A stretch of DNA of 64,000 nucleotides from Rhodoferax saidenbachensis (lineage in GTDB: Bacteria; Pseudomonadota; Gammaproteobacteria; Burkholderiales; Burkholderiaceae_C). Each line of letters opens with the position of its first letter. The stretch's first letter is position 1. The position numbers and the translations under genes were made by a program. Below, in pieces: positions 43,320 through 53,887 of this stretch. The notes under the pieces are model-generated. The model had not been told where the DNA came from and did not search any database. It saw only the letters and a list, made by a program, of their open reading frames with translations. Location of the stretch: the NCBI RefSeq assembly GCF_001955715.1, contig NZ_CP019239.1, forward strand, positions 2,108,001-2,172,000, written 5' to 3'.

Positions 43320-45680
43320 ATGAAAATCGTGTGTATCGGCGGTGGACCCTCGGGCTTGTATTTCGCGCTTCTGATGAAGCAGGCCAACCCGGCACACGAC
43401 ATCACCGTGGTGGAGCGCAACAAGCCCTACGACACCTTTGGCTGGGGCGTTGTGTTCTCTGACGCCACCATGGACAACATGCGTATCCACGACCCCAAGA
43501 CTGCGGCCGAGATCCAGCATGCGTTCAACCACTGGGATGACATTGAGCTCGAATTCAAAGGCCAGCGCATCCGCTCCGGCGGTCACGGTTTTGTGGGTAT
43601 TGGTCGCAAGAAGCTACTCAATATCTTGCAAGCGCGCTGCGAAGAACTGGGCGTGAAGCTGCAGTTTGAGACCGACGTAGATAGCGACACGCAATACCCT
43701 GATGCCGATCTGGTGATTGCCAGCGACGGCATCAACTCGCGCATTCGTACCAACTACAAGGACATCTTCAAGCCCGACATCGTGGTGCGCCCCAACCGCT
43801 TTATCTGGCTGGGGACGCACAAGCTGTTTGACGCCTTTACCTTCGCATTCGAGAAGACCGAACATGGGTGGTTCCAGGCCCATATCTACAAATTCGACGA
43901 CACCACCACTACGTTTATCGTGGAATGCCCTGAGCATGTGTGGCTGGCGCATGGGCTGGACACCGCCGACCAGGAAGCGTCGATTGCCTTCTGCGAAAAA
44001 GTTTTTGCGCAGACGCTGGGCGGCGCCAAACTGATGACCAACGCGCGCCACCTTCGTGGTTCGGCCTGGTTAAATTTCCAACGCGTCAAGTGCGACCAAT
44101 GGTCACACTTCAACGGCAACAGCCATGTGGTGCTGATGGGCGACGCGGTACACACCGCCCACTTTGCCATAGGCTCAGGCACCAAGTTGGCGATTGAAGA
44201 TGCGATTGTGCTGGCCAATCTATTCCAGGAAAAAGGCCAGACGCGCGATGTGATTCCTGCGGTGCTGGAGCGCTACCAAGCAGAGCGGAACATTGATGTT
44301 CTGCGTTTACAAAACGCCGCCTGGAACGCAATGGAGTGGTTTGAGGTATGCGGTGCGCGCTACTGCGACCAGCTCGAAGGACCGCAATTCATGTACTCCA
44401 TGTTGACGCGCAGCCAACGCATCAGCCACGAAAACCTGCGCATGCGCGATGCGCAATGGCTTGGCGATTTTGAACGTTGGTTTGCCAAAGCGTCGGGCTT
44501 GCAGGTGCCGGCCAACAAACCTGCACCATCCCCCATGTTCACGCCTTACACGGTGCGTGGTGTGACGCTGAAAAACCGCGTCGTCGTGTCCCCTATGGCG
44601 CAGTATTCGGCGGTTGACGGCCTGGCCGGGGATTACCACCTTGTGCATTTGGGTGCGCGCGCCATGGGAGGTGCCGGCATGGTGGTCGCCGAGATGACCT
44701 GCGTATCTCCAGAAGGTCGCATCACACCCGGCTGTCCGGGCATCTACACCGTAGAACAGAAGGCCGGCTGGAAGCGCATTGTGGAATGGATTCACGCCAA
44801 TAGTGACGCCAAATTTGCGCTGCAGATCGGCCACGCCGGTGCCAAAGCCTCGACCTGTGTGCCATGGGAAGGCAAGGGTATTGACCATCCGCTGGAACAG
44901 GGTAATTGGCCCATCATGGCAGCTTCCAGCTATCAGTATCTCGATGGCGTGAGCCAGATGTCCAAAGCCATGACACGCGCCGACATGGACACGGTGAAAG
45001 CGCAGTTTGTTGCAGCCACCCAGGCCGCCGCTGACATTGGCGTGGATTGGCTTGAACTGCACTGCGCTCACGGCTATTTGTTGTCCAGCTTCATTTCGCC
45101 ATTGACCAATCATCGCACCGACGAATATGGTGGGAGCCTAGAAAACCGCTTGCGTTATCCGTTGGAGGTGTTTGCTGCGGTGCGTGCCGTCTGGCCCGCG
45201 GGCAAGCCTATCTCCGTACGTATCTCTGCCAGTGATTGGACAGAAGGCGGCATCACACCGGCCGACGCGGTAGAAATTGCCAAGGCCTTCAAGGCGGCAG
45301 GCGCTGACATGATCGATTGCTCGTCGGGCCAGGTCAGCAAGAAGGAAAAACCGGTCTATGGCCGCATGTTCCAGACGCCGTTTGCCGATCGCATTCGCCA
45401 GGAAGCGGGTATTCCGACTATCGCCGTAGGTGCGATCAGCGAAGCCGACCACGTCAACAGCATCATCGCTGCTGGCCGTGCTGACCTGTGTGCCGTAGCG
45501 CGTCCACATCTGGCCAACCCGGCCTGGACGCTGACCGAGGCTGCCAAGATTGGCTATACGCCACAACCCTGGCCCAAACAATACCGCTCGGGCAAGCCGC
45601 AGATGGAAGCCAACTTCCAGCGTGAAAAGGCGCAAGCCGCGATGGCCGCCCAGTCACCTGCACGTGCCTCGGAAGCGTGA
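43320..45680 (+). CDS. 2-aminobenzoyl-CoA monooxygenase/reductase type fusion (bifunctional salicylyl-CoA 5-hydroxylase/oxidoreductase family)
   Basis: A 786-residue fusion of two flavoenzymes. The N-terminal flavoprotein monooxygenase (1 to about 395) has FAD motif [12 protein letters not shown] at 7-18, [12 protein letters not shown] and the second FAD motif [16 protein letters not shown] at about 270. The C-terminal Old Yellow Enzyme domain (about 400-765) has [31 protein letters not shown] and [10 protein letters not shown]. This order matches the 2-aminobenzoyl-CoA monooxygenase/reductase of Azoarcus, which hydroxylates and then reduces the CoA-activated ring. Automated naming often uses salicylyl-CoA 5-hydroxylase. 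Substrate is inferred from family and context. Confidence 0.88.
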   Translation: MKIVCIGGGPSGLYFALLMKQANPAHDITVVERNKPYDTFGWGVVFSDATMDNMRIHDPKTAAEIQHAFNHWDDIELEFKGQRIRSGGHGFVGIGRKKLLNILQARCEELGVKLQFETDVDSDTQYPDADLVIASDGINSRIRTNYKDIFKPDIVVRPNRFIWLGTHKLFDAFTFAFEKTEHGWFQAHIYKFDDTTTTFIVECPEHVWLAHGLDTADQEASIAFCEKVFAQTLGGAKLMTNARHLRGSAWLNFQRVKCDQWSHFNGNSHVVLMGDAVHTAHFAIGSGTKLAIEDAIVLANLFQEKGQTRDVIPAVLERYQAERNIDVLRLQNAAWNAMEWFEVCGARYCDQLEGPQFMYSMLTRSQRISHENLRMRDAQWLGDFERWFAKASGLQVPANKPAPSPMFTPYTVRGVTLKNRVVVSPMAQYSAVDGLAGDYHLVHLGARAMGGAGMVVAEMTCVSPEGRITPGCPGIYTVEQKAGWKRIVEWIHANSDAKFALQIGHAGAKASTCVPWEGKGIDHPLEQGNWPIMAASSYQYLDGVSQMSKAMTRADMDTVKAQFVAATQAAADIGVDWLELHCAHGYLLSSFISPLTNHRTDEYGGSLENRLRYPLEVFAAVRAVWPAGKPISVRISASDWTEGGITPADAVEIAKAFKAAGADMIDCSSGQVSKKEKPVYGRMFQTPFADRIRQEAGIPTIAVGAISEADHVNSIIAAGRADLCAVARPHLANPAWTLTEAAKIGYTPQPWPKQYRSGKPQMEANFQREKAQAAMAAQSPARASEA

Positions 45681-46453
45681 GCGTGGACATGGAAACCCAA
45701 CGCCATGCGCTGGTTACCGGTGGGGGCAGCGGCATTGGGGCTGCCATTGCACTGGCATTGGTAGACGCGGGCATGCACGTCACCATTACCGGACGCCGTC
45801 TGGATGTCCTGGAACTGCTGGCTGCAAGACATCCCGGAAAGATGCAGGCGGTGGTGATGGATGTTGCAGATGCGACATCGGTTGCAAAGGCGTTTACACA
45901 AGCCAAGACACAGTTCGGACCGGTACAAATTCTGGTGAACAACGCAGGCCAGGCCCACAGCGCACCGTTTATCAAGACCGACGCCGCACTGTGGCAGCAA
46001 ATGCTTTCGGTCAACCTGACAGGCACGTTCCACTGTACCCAGGCGGCTTTGCCCGACATGGTGGTAGCCAAGTGGGGGCGCATCATCAATGTGGCCAGTA
46101 CGGCGGGGCTGGTGGGCTACGCCTATGTTGCTGCCTATGTCGCTGCCAAGCATGGTGTAGTGGGACTTACACGGTCACTGGCACTGGAATATGCGAAGAA
46201 AGGCATCACGGTAAACGCAGTGTGCCCTGGCTACACCGAAACCGACATCCTGCGCGAGAGCATTGCCAATGTGGTCGTCAAGACGGGGCGCACAGAAGAA
46301 GAAGCGCGCGCCGAGTTTTCCTCCGGTAACCCACAAGGACGCATCGTGCAGCCCGAGGAAGTGGCCGATGCCGTGCGCTGGTTGTGCGGTAAAGCGGCAG
46401 CCTCGGTGACGGGGCAGTCCATCGCCGTGAGCGGCGGTGAAGTCATGAATTGA
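45677..46453 (+). CDS. SDR-family 3-hydroxyacyl-CoA dehydrogenase-like protein
   Basis: A 258-residue classical SDR. The cofactor motif is [12 protein letters not shown], the catalytic Ser in NVASTAG and YVAAK (Tyr, Lys) are all present, followed by PGYTETDI. It likely oxidises a hydroxyacyl-CoA intermediate of the pathway with NAD(P)+. The GTG at 45677 overlaps the preceding stop (GTGA); ATG 45689 is the alternative start. Position directly after the monooxygenase/reductase gene supports a catabolic role. Confidence 0.85.
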   Translation: MSVDMETQRHALVTGGGSGIGAAIALALVDAGMHVTITGRRLDVLELLAARHPGKMQAVVMDVADATSVAKAFTQAKTQFGPVQILVNNAGQAHSAPFIKTDAALWQQMLSVNLTGTFHCTQAALPDMVVAKWGRIINVASTAGLVGYAYVAAYVAAKHGVVGLTRSLALEYAKKGITVNAVCPGYTETDILRESIANVVVKTGRTEEEARAEFSSGNPQGRIVQPEEVADAVRWLCGKAAASVTGQSIAVSGGEVMN

Positions 46454-46460
46454 GGCAGTG

Positions 46461-46985
46461 ATGAAAAAAGATCCCAGCCTGGACTTGCTCAACGCCGCCG
46501 ATGAATTGGGCTATGAGGCACGCAGTGCCACGGGTGACCATGCGGCCCTCAAACTGTGGTTGCGCATGCTTTCGTGTACCAACCAGATCGAGGCGGAAAT
46601 CCGACGCCGTTTGCGCGTGCAGTTTGACACCAGCTTGCCGCGCTTTGACTACATGGCCCAGCTTTACCGCGAACCCGAGGGGCTGCGCATGAAGGACCTC
46701 TCCAGTCACCTCATGGTGACGGGCGCGAACGTGACAGGAATTACTGACGAACTGGAGCGGGATGGTCTGGTAACACGGTCCAGCAGCCCGACCGACCGCC
46801 GCTCCTGGATCGTCCGTCTGACTCCCAAGGGACGCAAGCTTTTCGAAACCATGGCCCAAGAGCATGAACAGTGGATTCTTGAACTCTTTTCCTGCCTCAA
46901 TGGGGCTTCGTTGGCGCAAGTGCACCAGCAACTGGGTGCCTTGCGCGTGCACGTTGTGGACAAACAATCGGCCGCACTTCAGTAA
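46461..46985 (+). CDS. MarR-family transcriptional regulator
   Basis: A 174-residue winged-helix regulator. The wHTH covers about 55-115 (LPRFDYMAQLYREPEGLRMK; SSHLMVTGANVTGITDELER; RSSSPTDRRSWIVRLTPKGR). Family members in aromatic-CoA clusters usually repress them and are released by the CoA thioester; that is an inference here. The start at 46461 follows a GTG one codon upstream. Confidence 0.92.
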   Translation: MKKDPSLDLLNAADELGYEARSATGDHAALKLWLRMLSCTNQIEAEIRRRLRVQFDTSLPRFDYMAQLYREPEGLRMKDLSSHLMVTGANVTGITDELERDGLVTRSSSPTDRRSWIVRLTPKGRKLFETMAQEHEQWILELFSCLNGASLAQVHQQLGALRVHVVDKQSAALQ

Positions 46986-47017
46986 CTCCATCTCTTTGAA
47001 TTGAAAGCCCCCCAAGC

Positions 47018-47881
47018 ATGACAACCCATACATCTACCGTGATTGATCCTGCATTGTTGGCAGGCAACCGCAAGACCTTGGCAGGTTACCAAGCGCAGCA
47101 TTTTCAGTGGGAATGCCGTGATGGCGTGGCAACCATCACGCTGAACCGGCCTGAGCGCAAAAATCCGCTGACATTTGCGTCTTACTCTGAGCTGCGTGAC
47201 CTGTTTTCTCAGCTCCGGTTTGCTAAAGATGTGCACGTTGTTGTATTGCATGGCGCGGGTAACAATTTCTGCTCTGGTGGCGATGTGCATGAAATCATCG
47301 GGCCACTGATGCAGTTGGCAATGCCCGAACTGCTGATGTTCACACGCATGACAGGTGATCTGGTGAAAACCATGCGTGCGTGCCCTCAACCCATCATCGC
47401 TGCCATCGACGGCATTTGCGCGGGTGCGGGTGCCATCATGGCGATGGCCTCTGACCTGCGCATGGGAACGGTACGCAGCAAGACTGCATTTCTGTTCAAC
47501 CGCGTGGGCTTGGCAGGGTGCGACATGGGCGCTTGCGCCATGCTGCCGCGCATCATTGGACAAGGCCGTGCCAGTGACTGGTTGTACAGCGGCCGCTCCA
47601 TCGGTGGTGAAGAGGCTGAACGCAGCGGCTTCCTGAATCGATTGGTCGACCCAGAGAAATTACTCGCAGAAGCACAGGCGTGGGCACATGACCTCGCATC
47701 AGGCCCGACTTTTGCTAACGGTATTACCAAGACCATGTTGCACCAAGAGTGGAACATGTCCATAGATCAAGCGATGGAGTCCGAAGCGCAAGCCCAGGCG
47801 ATTTGCATGATGACCGAAGATTTCAACCGTGCTTACCAGGCCTTCGTGGCCAAGCAAAAGCCCGTGTTTCAAGGCAATTAA
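47018..47881 (+). CDS. Crotonase/enoyl-CoA hydratase-family protein
   Basis: A 287-residue crotonase-fold protein. [13 protein letters not shown] and [16 protein letters not shown] form the oxyanion hole. The two glutamates of classic hydratases are not evident: the GGG-x-E-L position reads AGAIM, and the second site reads [14 protein letters not shown] with Asp. That pattern suggests a different reaction, for example ring hydrolysis, isomerisation or a dienoyl-CoA isomerase-like step using Asp. It lies in the aromatic-CoA cluster between the regulator and the acyl-CoA dehydrogenase. Confidence 0.87.
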   Translation: MTTHTSTVIDPALLAGNRKTLAGYQAQHFQWECRDGVATITLNRPERKNPLTFASYSELRDLFSQLRFAKDVHVVVLHGAGNNFCSGGDVHEIIGPLMQLAMPELLMFTRMTGDLVKTMRACPQPIIAAIDGICAGAGAIMAMASDLRMGTVRSKTAFLFNRVGLAGCDMGACAMLPRIIGQGRASDWLYSGRSIGGEEAERSGFLNRLVDPEKLLAEAQAWAHDLASGPTFANGITKTMLHQEWNMSIDQAMESEAQAQAICMMTEDFNRAYQAFVAKQKPVFQGN

Positions 47882-47891
47882 GGAATTCTCA

Positions 47892-49070
47892 ATGAGCGAC
47901 ACCCACTACCTGCAATGGCCATTCTTTGAGGCGCCCCATGCGCAACTGGCGCATGCGCTGGATACCTGGGCTGCTGAGCACATTGCACAAAGTCACAGCG
48001 CAGATGTGGATGCAGAATGCCGCGCACTGGTGCGCTTGCTGGGGCAGGGCGGCTGGCTGAAACATGCAGTCGGTGGTGTGGCCTACGGTGGTGCGCACGA
48101 CGCCATTGATACACGCTCTATTTGTTTGATCCGTGAAACACTGGCACGCCATTCGGGCTTGGCCGACTTTGCGTTTGCCATGCAGGGCCTGGGCTCAGGC
48201 GCGATCAGTCTGGCGGGCACCGATGCACAGAAGAACGCTTACCTGCCGCGCGTGGCGGCCGGCGAAGCGATTGCCGCCTTTGCGCTGTCTGAACCAGACG
48301 CCGGCTCTGACGTGGCGGCTATGCAGTGCAGTGCACGCATTGAGGGCGATTTCGCCGTCCTTAACGGCACCAAGACCTGGATATCCAACGGCGGCATTGC
48401 AGATTTCTATGTGGTGTTTGCACGCAGTGGTGAAGCCGAAGGTGCGCGCGGCATCAGCGCATTTATTGTGGACGCGACCACACCTGGCTTTAGCGTGCCA
48501 GAACGTATTGATGTGATCGCACCCCATCCATTGGGCACTCTGCGTTTTGACAATTGCCGCATTCCGTTGACACAACGCATTGGTGCAGCCGGTGAAGGCT
48601 TCAAGGTTGCCATGCGTACGCTGGATGTATTCCGCACCTCGGTGGCCGCCGCCGCACTGGGCTTTTCTCGCCGTGCACTGGATGAGGCGTTGCAGCGTGC
48701 CACGACACGCAAGATGTTCAAACAAACCCTGGCCGATTTTCAATTAACCCAAGCAAAGCTGGCACAGATGGCCATCACCATCGACAGCTCTGCGCTGCTG
48801 GTCTACCGCGCCGCTTGGCAGCGCGACCAGGGACAGAACGTCACCAAAGAAGCCGCGATGGCCAAGATGGTCAGCACCGAAGGCGCGCAGCAGGTCATCG
48901 ACGCTGCAGTACAGATGTGGGGCGGCATGGGTGTGGTCAGTGAAGTACCCGTGGAGCGTCTCTACCGCGAGATTCGGGCCCTGCGCATCTACGAGGGCGC
49001 GACTGAAGTGCAGCAATTGATCATTGCGCGCGAGCTGCTCAAGGACGTAGGTCACACCGCGCCGAAATAG
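47892..49070 (+). CDS. Acyl-CoA dehydrogenase
   Basis: A 392-residue flavoprotein of the acyl-CoA dehydrogenase family. [15 protein letters not shown] (about 132-146), [17 protein letters not shown], and the C-terminal [14 protein letters not shown] contain the FAD-binding residues and a probable catalytic Glu. It would introduce a double bond into a CoA thioester of the pathway. The start at 47892 comes 10 bp after the crotonase stop with AAGGAA upstream; an earlier in-frame ATG overlaps the crotonase gene. Confidence 0.9.
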   Translation: MSDTHYLQWPFFEAPHAQLAHALDTWAAEHIAQSHSADVDAECRALVRLLGQGGWLKHAVGGVAYGGAHDAIDTRSICLIRETLARHSGLADFAFAMQGLGSGAISLAGTDAQKNAYLPRVAAGEAIAAFALSEPDAGSDVAAMQCSARIEGDFAVLNGTKTWISNGGIADFYVVFARSGEAEGARGISAFIVDATTPGFSVPERIDVIAPHPLGTLRFDNCRIPLTQRIGAAGEGFKVAMRTLDVFRTSVAAAALGFSRRALDEALQRATTRKMFKQTLADFQLTQAKLAQMAITIDSSALLVYRAAWQRDQGQNVTKEAAMAKMVSTEGAQQVIDAAVQMWGGMGVVSEVPVERLYREIRALRIYEGATEVQQLIIARELLKDVGHTAPK

Positions 49071-49103
49071 ACCGGACGCACACAGAGACACCGGAGACGC
49101 ACC

Positions 49104-50711
49104 ATGCCTACTGCCCACATCGACACATTCGCCCGTGACAACCTGCCGCAGCAGGAACAACAACCGGACTTCCTGTTTACGCTGCCCGAGTTGCAGTTCC
49201 CTGAACAACTGAATTGCGCTACCGAACTGCTGGACAAGCACGTTCAGGAAGGCAGCGGAGATCGCCTGTGTGTACGCGGCCCCAAAGACAACTGGACCTA
49301 TCGCGATCTGTTGGAGCGCGCCAATCGCATTGCAAATGTGCTGGTGCACGACATGGGACTGGTGCCAGGCAACCGCGTGCTGTTGCATGCACCCAATACT
49401 CCCATGATGGTGGCGTGCTGGTTCGGCATTGTCAAAGCTGGCGGCATCGTGGTGGCCACCATGCCTTTACTGCGCGCCAAGGAACTCAAGCCGATTCTGG
49501 AAATTGGCGCCATCAGCCACGCGTTGTGCGACGCCGGCCTTGCTGAAGAGTTGCGGGGCGCTGCGCAGGCGGTGCCGGGGCTGCACCACATCCGCCACTT
49601 CAACAGCACAGAGGCTGACGCGCTGGATGCCATCATGCAAGACCAGTCGGCAACGTTCGACAACGTCAACACAGCGCTCGACGACACCTGTTTGATCGGT
49701 TTTACCAGTGGAACCACGGGTGTTCCCAAAGCCACCATGCACTTCCATCGTGATGTCATGGCGATCTGCGCCTGTTGGCCCCGCTCCGTGCTCAAGGCCA
49801 ATGCAGATGACGTGTTCATCGGCAGCCCTCCGCTGGGGTTCACCTTTGGCCTGGGTGGCCTGGTGCTGTTTCCCATGTCCATCGGCGCGTCCACGGTGCT
49901 GTTGGACAAGGCGGGCCCTTCGCAATTGCTGGACGGAATCCGGGACTACGGGGCCACCGTGGTGTTTACGGCTCCCACGTCTTACCGAACCCTGGCTGCG
50001 CGTGGTGATGAAATACGCGCAACCGCACTGCGTAAATGTGTGTCGGCCGGCGAAGCGTTGCCTGCATCGACCCGCGCGCTGTGGCGCGAGGCGACCGGCA
50101 TCGAGCTGATCGACGGCATTGGTGCCACTGAAATGCTGCACATTTTCATCTCTTCGGACGAACATGAAGCACGACCGAGTGCTACCGGCAAAGTGGTTCC
50201 AGGCTATGAGGCGCGCATCATTGACGACAACGGCCAACCCGTGCCTCCTGGCACCGTGGGCAAGCTGGCTGTGCGCGGCCCCACGGGCTGCCGCTACCTG
50301 AACGATGAGCGCCAGCAAACCTATGTAAAAAATGGCTGGAACGTTACCGGCGATGCCTACCTGATGGATGCAGATGGCTATTTTTTCTACCAGTCCCGCA
50401 CTGATGACATGATCATTTCTGCCGGTTACAACATCGCCTCGCCCGAGGTGGAAGAAGGCCTGATGCTGCACCCGGCAGTGGCGGAATGCGCGGTGATTGG
50501 TGTGCCCGATGCGGAGCGCGGCCAAATTGTCAAGGCCTATGTAGTGTTGCGCGCTGGTGAGACGAGCAATGCTGACATGGCCAAGGTGCTCCAGGACTTT
50601 GTCAAACAAACCATCGCACCCTACAAGTACCCACGTGCTATCGAATTCTTGGACAAATTGCCACGTACCCAGTCTGGCAAATTGCAGCGTTTCAGGCTGC
50701 GTGACTCTTGA
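49104..50711 (+). CDS. Benzoate/2-aminobenzoate-CoA ligase family protein
   Basis: A 535-residue adenylate-forming enzyme. The P-loop GFTSGTTGVPKAT lies at about 198-210. YFFYQSRTDDMIISAGYNIA and RTQSGKLQR (catalytic Lys about 526) are intact. It resembles benzoate-CoA ligases most. In this context the likely substrate is 2-aminobenzoate (abmG-like role), with benzoate or salicylate as alternatives. It activates the imported acid to its CoA thioester with ATP to AMP + PPi, feeding the monooxygenase/reductase. Confidence 0.9.
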   Translation: MPTAHIDTFARDNLPQQEQQPDFLFTLPELQFPEQLNCATELLDKHVQEGSGDRLCVRGPKDNWTYRDLLERANRIANVLVHDMGLVPGNRVLLHAPNTPMMVACWFGIVKAGGIVVATMPLLRAKELKPILEIGAISHALCDAGLAEELRGAAQAVPGLHHIRHFNSTEADALDAIMQDQSATFDNVNTALDDTCLIGFTSGTTGVPKATMHFHRDVMAICACWPRSVLKANADDVFIGSPPLGFTFGLGGLVLFPMSIGASTVLLDKAGPSQLLDGIRDYGATVVFTAPTSYRTLAARGDEIRATALRKCVSAGEALPASTRALWREATGIELIDGIGATEMLHIFISSDEHEARPSATGKVVPGYEARIIDDNGQPVPPGTVGKLAVRGPTGCRYLNDERQQTYVKNGWNVTGDAYLMDADGYFFYQSRTDDMIISAGYNIASPEVEEGLMLHPAVAECAVIGVPDAERGQIVKAYVVLRAGETSNADMAKVLQDFVKQTIAPYKYPRAIEFLDKLPRTQSGKLQRFRLRDS

Positions 50712-50766
50712 GTTCAGAATACGAAGCGCTTTGCACCCATTTCCCCCCAACGAAAGGACGATTCCC

Positions 50767-51951
50767 ATGTTTCTCATTTCTCTACGCAAAACCCTGGTCG
50801 CGGCCTGCGCAAGCACTGCCTTGCTCGCGATGGCGCAGTCGACCGACCCCGTCAAGGTGGGCTTGTTGAGCACACTTTCCGGTCCAGGTGCCGGTCTCGG
50901 TGTGGATATCCGCGACGGTTTCCAGTTGGCGATCAAACTGGGAGGCAACAAGCTGGGGGGACGCCCTGTGGAAGTGGTCGTCGCGGACGACCAAGCCAGC
51001 CCGGATGTAGGACGTCAGACAGCAGATCGACTGGTCAAACGCGACAAAGTCGATTTCATGACGGGTATTGTTTTTTCGAACGTCATGCTGGCTGTGGGCG
51101 CACCGACTTTCGCGTCACAAACGTTCTATGTGAGCGCCAATGCCGGCCCTTCGCAGTACGCGGGCGAACAATGCAGCCCCTACTTTTTCAGCGCTTCCTA
51201 CCAAAATGACAACATGCACGAAGCAGCCGGTCAAGTCGTGCAAGAGAAAGGCTTCAAGCGCGTGGCGGTGATTGCCCCCAACTACCCCGCCGGCAAGGAT
51301 GCCATCGCAGGATTCAAGCGTTTCTACAAGGGTGAGATCGCTTCCGAAGCGCTGCCGGCGCTGAACCAGCTCAACTTCGGTACCGAGCTGTCGCAACTGC
51401 GTGCCTCCAAGGCTGATGCGGTCTACATCTTCCTGCCCGGCGGCATGGGCATCAATTTCATCAAGCAGTTTGTGGCTGCCGGTTTGTCCAAGGACATGAC
51501 ACTGTTTGGCCCAGGCTTCTCCGGTGATGAAGACGTGATCAAGGCAGTAGGCGACTCCATGCTGGGCATGTTCAACACCAGCCAATGGGGACACGACATG
51601 GCCAACCCGGCCAACAAGAAATTCGTTGCCGAATTCGAAAAGGAATATGGCCGCCTGCCTACGCTGTACGCTGCACAAGGCTATGACGCAGCCCAGTTGA
51701 TCAACGCCGCCGTGCGCGACACCAAAGGCAAGCTGGAAGACAAGGTCGCCGTGCGCAAGGCTTTGGAAGCTGCCAAGTTCGACTCGGTGCGTGGTGCATT
51801 CAAGTTCAATAACAACCACTTCCCGATCCAGGACTACTACCTGCGTGTTGTAACCAAAGATGCCAAGGGCCGCGTAACCAACCGCCTGCTGGGCACGGTG
51901 CTCAAGAAGCATGCGGATGCCTACGCCGGCCAGTGCAAGATGCCGGCCTGA
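50767..51951 (+). CDS. ABC transporter substrate-binding protein (LivK-like, aromatic-acid type)
   Basis: A 394-residue periplasmic type I binding protein. The signal peptide MFLISLRKTLVAACASTALL ends near AMAQS. The mature start DPVKVGLLSTLSGPGAGLGV is followed by AVIAPNYPAGKDAIAGFKRF and LYAAQGYDAAQLINAAV. Unlike the orphan protein at 7335 it has no clear lipobox and is followed by its own permeases and ATPases. Position inside the CoA-aromatic cluster makes an aromatic acid such as anthranilate the probable ligand. AAAGGA stands before the ATG. Confidence 0.9.
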   Translation: MFLISLRKTLVAACASTALLAMAQSTDPVKVGLLSTLSGPGAGLGVDIRDGFQLAIKLGGNKLGGRPVEVVVADDQASPDVGRQTADRLVKRDKVDFMTGIVFSNVMLAVGAPTFASQTFYVSANAGPSQYAGEQCSPYFFSASYQNDNMHEAAGQVVQEKGFKRVAVIAPNYPAGKDAIAGFKRFYKGEIASEALPALNQLNFGTELSQLRASKADAVYIFLPGGMGINFIKQFVAAGLSKDMTLFGPGFSGDEDVIKAVGDSMLGMFNTSQWGHDMANPANKKFVAEFEKEYGRLPTLYAAQGYDAAQLINAAVRDTKGKLEDKVAVRKALEAAKFDSVRGAFKFNNNHFPIQDYYLRVVTKDAKGRVTNRLLGTVLKKHADAYAGQCKMPA

Positions 51952-51978
51952 TAACGCAGTACCCAACGGAACTCCACC

Positions 51979-52899
51979 ATGGATCCCATTTTGTTGCTGG
52001 AGCAGGCCTTCAACGGTCTGCAGTTTGGGCTGATGTTGTTCTTGCTGGCGGCGGGGTTGACCCTGGTCTTCGGCATCATGGACATGATCAACCTGGCCCA
52101 TGGCTCGCTGTACATGGTGGGGGCCTATTTGATCGCCGCCATTACCGCGGCGACGGGCAGCTACTGGTGGGGTCTGTGCTTTGGGGTGTTGGGAGCAGCG
52201 GTGTTCGGGGCGCTGCTGGAGGTGAGCATCCTGCGTCACTTCTACCAGCGCGACCATCTCTCGCAGGTACTGGGTACCTTTGCCATTTTGATGATGTGCA
52301 ATGAGGGTGTGCGCTTGATCTGGGGCGCACAACCCGTGCCATTGAGTACGCCAGACAGTCTGGCAGGTCCGGTGGAGTTGTTCCCAGGATTCTTCTATTC
52401 TTCGTTCAGCCTGTTCATCATCGGTGTGGGTCTGCTGGTGGCCTTGCTGATGTACTTGCTGATTACGCGCACGCGTCTGGGCATGCAGATCCGCGCCGGT
52501 GCGGCCAACCGTGAAATGGCCATGGCCATGGGGGTCAATGTGCAGCGGCTGTTCACTGCCGTGTTTGCCGTGGGCGCAGCCCTGTGTGGCATTGCGGGCG
52601 GCATGCTGGGACCGATATTGGCGGTGCAGGTGGGCATGGGCGAGAGCATTCTGATTGTCGCTTTTGTGGTCATTGTGATTGGCGGCATTGGCTCCATCCG
52701 CGGTGCGTTCCTGGGGGCGCTGATTGTGGGCGTGATGGACACCGCTGGTCGCACTTTCATGCCTATGTTGTTTGCGCACCTGATGTCACCGGAGGCAGCT
52801 GCCAATGCAGCGCCCGCTGTGGCCTCTATCCTGATTTACCTGTTGATGGCAACGGTCTTGTTCTTCAAGCCGCGCGGCCTGTTCCCTACCCATGGCTGA
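51979..52899 (+). CDS. Branched-chain-type ABC transporter permease (LivH-like)
   Basis: A 306-residue membrane protein with about eight helices. LLEQAFNGLQFGLMLFLLAA is the first helix, then LVFGIMDMINLAHGSLYMVG. The EAA-like loop is GMQIRAGAANREMAMAMGVN. GGIGSIRGAFLGALIVGVMD follows. It forms the channel with the LivM-like partner. It overlaps the next gene by 8 bp. Confidence 0.92.
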   Translation: MDPILLLEQAFNGLQFGLMLFLLAAGLTLVFGIMDMINLAHGSLYMVGAYLIAAITAATGSYWWGLCFGVLGAAVFGALLEVSILRHFYQRDHLSQVLGTFAILMMCNEGVRLIWGAQPVPLSTPDSLAGPVELFPGFFYSSFSLFIIGVGLLVALLMYLLITRTRLGMQIRAGAANREMAMAMGVNVQRLFTAVFAVGAALCGIAGGMLGPILAVQVGMGESILIVAFVVIVIGGIGSIRGAFLGALIVGVMDTAGRTFMPMLFAHLMSPEAAANAAPAVASILIYLLMATVLFFKPRGLFPTHG

Positions 52900-53887
52900 T
52901 GCAATGACAAACGCCAAGCATTCTTCTCCCAGCATTCTTGACCACTCACTGCATTGGCGCTGGGCCGTGCCACTGCTGATTGCTCTGGCGGCTTTACCGT
53001 TGATCGCAGTAGCGCTTGGCGGAGATTTCTACATTACCCTGGCCAGCCGCATCCTGATCTTTGCACTGGCAGCGACCAGTCTTAACTTCATTCTGGGTTT
53101 TGGCGGCATGGTGAGTTTTGGCCACGCAGCCTTTATCGGTCTCGGTGCCTACACTGTAGCGATCGCGATGCAGGAAGGCATGGTCAATGCCTGGATCGCC
53201 TGGCCACTGGCCATGGTCGTGAGTGGCGTCTTTGCACTGGTAATCGGTGCCATCAGCCTACGCACGCAAGGTGTGTACTTCATCATGATCACGCTGGCTT
53301 TTGCGCAGATGCTGTATTTCCTGGTGGTGTCACTCAAGGCCTACGGCGGAGATGACGGGCTGAGCATGGCGGGGCGATCTTTTGTGGCACCCGGTTTGGA
53401 CCTCGCCCGGGACCGCGATTTCTATTACGTCACGCTGGCCTTGGTAAGTGCATCGGTATGGGGCGTGGCCCGTCTGCTCAATGCCCGCTTTGGCCATACA
53501 TTGCAAGCCATTCGCGAGAACGAAGTGCGCATGATTGCCATTGGTTTTCCGGTGTACCGCTTCAAGCTGGTCGCCTTTACGCTGGCCGGCGCGCTGGCCG
53601 GTTTGGCCGGGGCTCTGATGGCCAATCTGGGTGGATTCGTGAGCCCCTCGCTGATGCAGTGGAGCCAGTCCGGCATGCTGATGATCATGGTCATCCTGGG
53701 CGGCGTGGGTTATCTGTATGGCGGTCTGTTGGGCGCAGTCTTTTTCCTGTTGCTCGAGGAACTGCTGAGCCACTACACGATCCACTGGCAACTGGGTCTG
53801 GGCGCGGTTCTGCTGCTGGTCGTGCTGGTAGCGCCCAACGGCTTGGCCAGTCTGGTCGCACGCAAGAAGGGAGCTGCCCATGGCTGA
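52892..53887 (+). CDS. Branched-chain-type ABC transporter permease (LivM-like)
   Basis: A 331-residue membrane protein. LNFILGFGGMVSFGHAAFIG and the loop LQAIRENEVRMIAIGFPVYR are typical LivM elements, as is GGVGYLYGGLLGAVFFLL. It is the second channel subunit of the cluster importer. The start overlaps the LivH-like gene by 8 bp and the end overlaps the ATPase gene by 8 bp, so all three are cotranslated. Confidence 0.92.
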   Translation: MADAMTNAKHSSPSILDHSLHWRWAVPLLIALAALPLIAVALGGDFYITLASRILIFALAATSLNFILGFGGMVSFGHAAFIGLGAYTVAIAMQEGMVNAWIAWPLAMVVSGVFALVIGAISLRTQGVYFIMITLAFAQMLYFLVVSLKAYGGDDGLSMAGRSFVAPGLDLARDRDFYYVTLALVSASVWGVARLLNARFGHTLQAIRENEVRMIAIGFPVYRFKLVAFTLAGALAGLAGALMANLGGFVSPSLMQWSQSGMLMIMVILGGVGYLYGGLLGAVFFLLLEELLSHYTIHWQLGLGAVLLLVVLVAPNGLASLVARKKGAAHG

